From: an uncultured Rhodospirillaceae bacterium
Lineage (GTDB): Bacteria > Pseudomonadota > Alphaproteobacteria > Rhodospirillales > UBA2165
Length of the DNA stretch: 8,194 nucleotides
Direction of reading: 5' to 3'
Assembly: GCA_913041095.1 (NCBI GenBank)
Contig: CAJWIB010000106.1
Span: 1 to 8,194, forward strand
Under the pieces are notes generated by a model. The model searched no databases. It was not told where the DNA came from and saw nothing but the letters and a program-made list of their open reading frames with translations. How positions within the stretch are numbered: position 1 is the stretch's first letter; each line of letters begins with the position of its first letter. Positions 5,849 to 8,194 of the stretch are shown here, in pieces. A program made the translations under genes and the position numbers.

Positions 5849-6206
5849 TTTCTACATTCTCCACTAGCTGTACGGTAAAAATCGCCGGATCAATCGGCTT
5901 GGTGATATATCCGGCAACACCCCGCGCTTCTGCTTGTTCTTTCCAGTGGACGGCTTGGCGCGTCGAAACCTTTATAATTTTAGTTTCGTCCAATTCTTTT
6001 TTCTGGCGAATTTTATCAAATAATTCGAGGCCATCCAGAGCTTCAATCATCAAATCCGTTAAGATGAAATCTGGCCGCATGGCCATGATATCAGATTCCA
6101 CTTGTTCTCCGGAAACGTTGGAGCCCACTTCATGACCATTGCTTTCTAGCACAGCCGTCATAACTTCGATTACTACATGGTCGTCATCGACGATGAATAT
6201 TTTCAC
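5838..6206 (-). CDS. Stand-alone CheY-like response regulator receiver
   Basis: A 122-residue single receiver domain with no output domain. It opens with strand MKIFIVDDDH, which contains the acidic pocket (D7-D9). The phosphoacceptor is D51 in FILTDLMIEALDG, the switch Ser/Thr is in KVST (81-82), and the essential Lys is K103 in YITKPID. All phosphorylation residues are present. I chose the GTG at 6206 because AAGGA lies 7 bases upstream (6214-6218) and the domain starts there. An ATG at 6248 would add 14 residues (MMISFCWLQNKDCQ) that are not part of the fold. The stop (5838-5840) lies inside the start region of the hydratase gene. It would act in a phosphorelay or by contacting a partner; no histidine kinase is in the window. 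Confidence 0.88.
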   Translation of the reverse strand: MKIFIVDDDHVVIEVMTAVLESNGHEVGSNVSGEQVESDIMAMRPDFILTDLMIEALDGLELFDKIRQKKELDETKIIKVSTRQAVHWKEQAEARGVAGYITKPIDPAIFTVQLVENVESAG

Positions 6207-6213
6207 CTGGCAG

Positions 6214-6218
6214 TCCTT
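6214..6218 (-). promoter_or_regulatory. Shine-Dalgarno that decides the receiver start
   Basis: AAGGA on the minus strand lies 7 bases before GTG 6206-6204. This supports the shorter start over the upstream ATG at 6248 for the receiver gene. Confidence 0.6.
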
Positions 6219-6290
6219 ATTCTGAAGCCAGCAAAACGAGATCATCACGGTAAAATTTATGAATTATTTTAGTCTGAAAGGTAGCCAGCA

Positions 6291-6318
6291 GCAATCAATT
6301 CATGTGCTTATTGATTGC
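6291..6318. repeat. Perfect 9-bp inverted repeat upstream of the receiver-hydratase operon
   Basis: GCAATCAAT (6291-6299) and ATTGATTGC (6310-6318) are exact reverse complements around a 10-base spacer. The repeat lies about 85 bases before the receiver GTG and just outside the HlyD remnant. There is no T-run on either side. It could be an operator for the leftward operon or a leader RNA hairpin. Confidence 0.4.
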
Positions 6319-6327
6319 AGCCACTAA

Positions 6328-6642
6328 TATTTCAGGCGAGATAGACTAGTAGGAACAAGGGCCTCTATTAAGCTCGATGCTTTGCCTTTCCAAGAATTTA
6401 GAGATATTAATGGAAAGTTATCATACCTGTCAGGAGACACCTATGACGAGTCGTTAGATGGAGAAAAAGGGTCTTTCTACCGTGGGCGTGTCGATATTGC
6501 ACCATCAGAATTCTCAAAGCTTCCAAACGATTTCCGCTTAATACCCAGAATGACTGCTAGTGCTGACATGAAGGTTGAAAAAAAGAGTTACCACTTACCT
6601 GACCGATCCTATTATGAAAGGATTTTCTTCGGCATTCAGTGA
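6328..6642 (+). pseudogene. C-terminal remnant of a HlyD-type secretion adaptor (membrane fusion protein)
   Basis: The frame opens after TAA 6325-6327 and ends at TGA 6640-6642, about 104 codons. From about 6349 it reads VGTRASIKLDALPFQEF, the typical start of the last beta-barrel part of HlyD/PrtE-type adaptors (VGQxxxIKLDAFPFQ). It continues with a GKLSYLSGDT strand, FYRGRVDI, and LIPRMTASADMKVEKKS, matching the conserved L.PGM.v.A.i..G.R segment with the motif Gly changed to Arg. The usual final LLDP helix is altered. Intact adaptors have over 400 residues, with a membrane anchor and coiled coil, so about three quarters is missing. No ABC transporter or secreted substrate gene is adjacent. 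A TTG at 6382 could start an 86-residue product, but no ribosome site supports it. Confidence 0.72.
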
Positions 6643-6916
6643 GCCTGATTGAGGGTTGATAATCTCACCAGATCCGCACGGGATTTACAAAACGATGCGA
6701 GCAGAACACCTAAGATTCTGATGAGATCAATCATAATAGCAAATATAAATACTCAAGCACCTAGTTCACAGAATTTTTTTTATTCTAAGTTTTTAGTAGA
6801 GACAGGGACAATTGTAACAAAGTCCTAAGGTTGATTGCTAGCTTTCAATAATTTAGCTTCTTGAAGCTATTGGTCCTTAACCAACAAAAGTAATTTTATG
6901 ACGAAGGGAATATCTT
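6643..6916. other. AT-rich intergenic spacer before the alcohol dehydrogenase operon
   Basis: These 274 bases hold no convincing ORF or recognisable gene fragment. They contain a T-rich tract flanked by AGAAT and ATTCT (6770-6786) and the 7-2-7 dyad at 6854-6869. The promoter of the dehydrogenase must lie here, but no -35/-10 pair with good spacing could be chosen. Confidence 0.5.
6854..6869. promoter_or_regulatory. Perfect 7-2-7 dyad, candidate operator of the dehydrogenase operon
   Basis: TAGCTTC-TT-GAAGCTA is an uninterrupted inverted repeat centred about 55 bases upstream of the ATG at 6917. Outer CAATA (6846-6850) and TATTG (6868-6872) are also complementary, giving a nested symmetry. 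Size and position suit a dimeric repressor or activator site. No regulator gene is adjacent, so the ligand is unknown. Confidence 0.45.
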
Positions 6917-8026
6917 ATGAAAATTAGCGCAGCCGTTACTCGAGCAGTCAAATCATCGATGACTATTGAACAATTGGAATTGAAAGAACCACGCGCTGAT
7001 GAGATTCTCGTTCGTTTGGTTGCCACTGGGGTGTGTCACACGGATATCGCCATGCGCGATCAAGCCTACCCGGTTCCGCAGCCAATTGTTCTTGGTCATG
7101 AAGGAGCTGGCGTTGTTGAGGCCATTGGAGCCGGCGTCAGCAAAGTTTCGCCTGGGGACCATGTCGTCATGACCTATAATTCATGCGGCCATTGCCCGTG
7201 TTGTATCGATGACGCGGCGACCTATTGTCATGATTTTTTTGGTTATAATTTTGCAGGCGGTCGGCCCGATGGTAGCAGTCCAATCAGTAACGATGACGGC
7301 CCTATCCACGGTAACTTCTTTGGCCAATCTTCCTTTGCCACCCACTCGATATGCCATGAGCGCAATATTGTAAAAGTGCGTGATGACGCACCACTTGAGT
7401 TGCTTGGACCACTCGCCTGTGGAGTTCAAACTGGGGCTGGTGCAATTATCAATGTGCTTGAGATCGGTGTGGGTGCCACTCTGGCCGTTTTCGGCACGGG
7501 TTCGGTTGGGTTAAGCGGAGTGATGGCCGCTCGTCTCATGGGTGCAACGACTATTATTGGTATAGATCTGAACGATGACAGATTGGTGCTGGCAAAAAAA
7601 CTTGGTTGCACCCACACGATAAATGCCAGCGGTGAAAACCCAGTCGAAAGAATTATGGAAATTACAGGTACTGGTGTGGATTTCTGTTTTGAGACAACTG
7701 GTGCGCCTGCAGTCATCCGTCAAGCTATGGAGAGTCTCACCTTGCGTGGAACCTGCGGAATTGTTGGTGCGTCACCAATTGGCACGGAAATTTCTTTGGA
7801 CGTTGTTCATCTCATGACCGCAGGACGCTCGATCCGAGGTATCGTCGAAGGAGAATCAAACCCGGATATCTTTATCCCGGCTTTGATTGACCTTTATATG
7901 CAGGGGCAGTTTCCATTCGATAAGCTGATCACATTTTATCCGTTCGAAGACATCAATCAGGCGATTGACGATTCAGAATCCGGCAAAGTGCTAAAATCTG
8001 TTGTTCGTATGAACAATGTAGAGTAA
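6917..8026 (+). CDS. Zinc-dependent NAD(P) alcohol dehydrogenase, aryl-alcohol dehydrogenase type
   Basis: A 369-residue, full-length medium-chain dehydrogenase acting in the cytoplasm. Catalytic zinc ligands are C40 in GVCHTD, H61-E62 in GHEGAG, and C168 in LACGVQTG. The structural zinc site is C90, C93, C96 and C104 (CGHCPCC, then a C eight residues later). The Rossmann motif is GTGSVG (193-198), with D217 in GIDLND at the end of strand 2 favouring NAD. The overall pattern, including LACGVQTGAGA and the YNSCGHC block, resembles XylB/benzyl-alcohol dehydrogenases more than liver-type enzymes; that is a judgement by eye. It would interconvert an aromatic or allylic alcohol and its aldehyde. 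AAGGGA lies 7 bases before the ATG. A GMC oxidoreductase gene follows after 44 bases on the same strand, probably in one operon. Confidence 0.92.
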   Translation: MKISAAVTRAVKSSMTIEQLELKEPRADEILVRLVATGVCHTDIAMRDQAYPVPQPIVLGHEGAGVVEAIGAGVSKVSPGDHVVMTYNSCGHCPCCIDDAATYCHDFFGYNFAGGRPDGSSPISNDDGPIHGNFFGQSSFATHSICHERNIVKVRDDAPLELLGPLACGVQTGAGAIINVLEIGVGATLAVFGTGSVGLSGVMAARLMGATTIIGIDLNDDRLVLAKKLGCTHTINASGENPVERIMEITGTGVDFCFETTGAPAVIRQAMESLTLRGTCGIVGASPIGTEISLDVVHLMTAGRSIRGIVEGESNPDIFIPALIDLYMQGQFPFDKLITFYPFEDINQAIDDSESGKVLKSVVRMNNVE

Positions 8027-8070
8027 AAAATTCTACAAGAATATACTGATATACAGGTGGTGTTCAGCTA

Positions 8071-8194
8071 ATGGAAAATTTTGATTATATAGTAGTAGGC
8101 GGAGGGTCTTCAGGTTGTGTTGCGGCCTCTCGCCTGTCTGAAGACCCAGGCGTTCGCGTTCTTTTGCTCGAAAGCGGGCGAAACGACACCAGCA
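8071..8194 (+). CDS. GMC-family FAD oxidoreductase (choline/alcohol dehydrogenase-like), 5' part only
   Basis: Only 41 codons are inside the window. [20 protein letters not shown] is the N-terminal FAD-binding dinucleotide fold of glucose-methanol-choline oxidoreductases, with GGGSSG as the GxGxxG motif. It is followed by [16 protein letters not shown], where the Glu of LLES would contact the FAD ribose. AGGTGG lies 10 bases upstream of the ATG. Members oxidise alcohols with FAD and pass electrons to oxygen or a carrier; the substrate-defining C-terminal part is outside the window. Its place 44 bases after the zinc dehydrogenase suggests both serve one alcohol-oxidation route. Confidence 0.88.
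   Translation, partial: MENFDYIVVGGGSSGCVAASRLSEDPGVRVLLLESGRNDTS

Noticed and set aside
6207..6248. Upstream ATG extension of the receiver
   Set aside because: It adds residues outside the receiver fold, while GTG at 6206 has a well-spaced AAGGA.
7181..7723. Several minus-strand frames within the alcohol dehydrogenase
   Set aside because: Antisense shadows of a full-length gene with all zinc ligands present.
1..8194. CRISPR array, tRNA, rRNA or insertion sequence
   Set aside because: No regularly spaced repeats, tRNA-like arms, rRNA segments or transposase motifs were seen on either strand.

Overview
The window looks like part of a bacterial chromosome, probably from an alphaproteobacterium. 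The htpG C-terminus has an alphaproteobacterial flavour, and genes for aromatic-CoA and alcohol metabolism sit beside a PilZ protein and a stand-alone receiver. Base composition is moderate in the genes and AT-rich between them. The taxon is an inference from overall look; no rRNA or tRNA gene is present to fix it.

Left part (1-3447): the 3' end of htpG converges on a leftward pair of hotdog-fold thioesterases that resemble 4-hydroxybenzoyl-CoA thioesterase. Across a 496-base divergent gap lies a rightward two-gene operon, a crotonase-family protein followed by an SDR dehydrogenase. The gap holds a 52-codon N-terminal stub of another SDR, a sigma70-like promoter and short dyads. Together these genes look like a piece of an aryl-CoA (anthranilate/salicylate-like) degradation module. 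The ligase and monooxygenase of such a pathway are not in the window. The crotonase lacks both glutamates used by classical enoyl-CoA hydratases.

Middle part (3448-6642): a PilZ-domain protein is followed by a glutathione S-transferase cut off after about 111 residues. Next come an unrecognised 113-residue protein and a TPR fragment with no start codon. A leftward pair follows: a CheY-like receiver whose 3' end overlaps the GTG start of a 2-keto-4-pentenoate hydratase family enzyme. Behind the receiver lies the C-terminal piece of a HlyD-type secretion adaptor. With the SDR stub, the window therefore carries four gene remnants, which suggests repeated insertion and deletion here.

Right part (6643-8194): after an AT-rich spacer with a perfect 7-2-7 dyad comes a complete zinc-dependent aryl-alcohol-type dehydrogenase. 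It is followed after 44 bases by the start of a GMC flavoprotein oxidoreductase that runs off the window. Both are alcohol-oxidising families, so this is probably a second catabolic operon.

No mobile-element gene, CRISPR array or structural RNA gene was seen. The most interesting points are the crotonase active site, the receiver-hydratase overlap, and the truncated GST joined to an unknown ORF.
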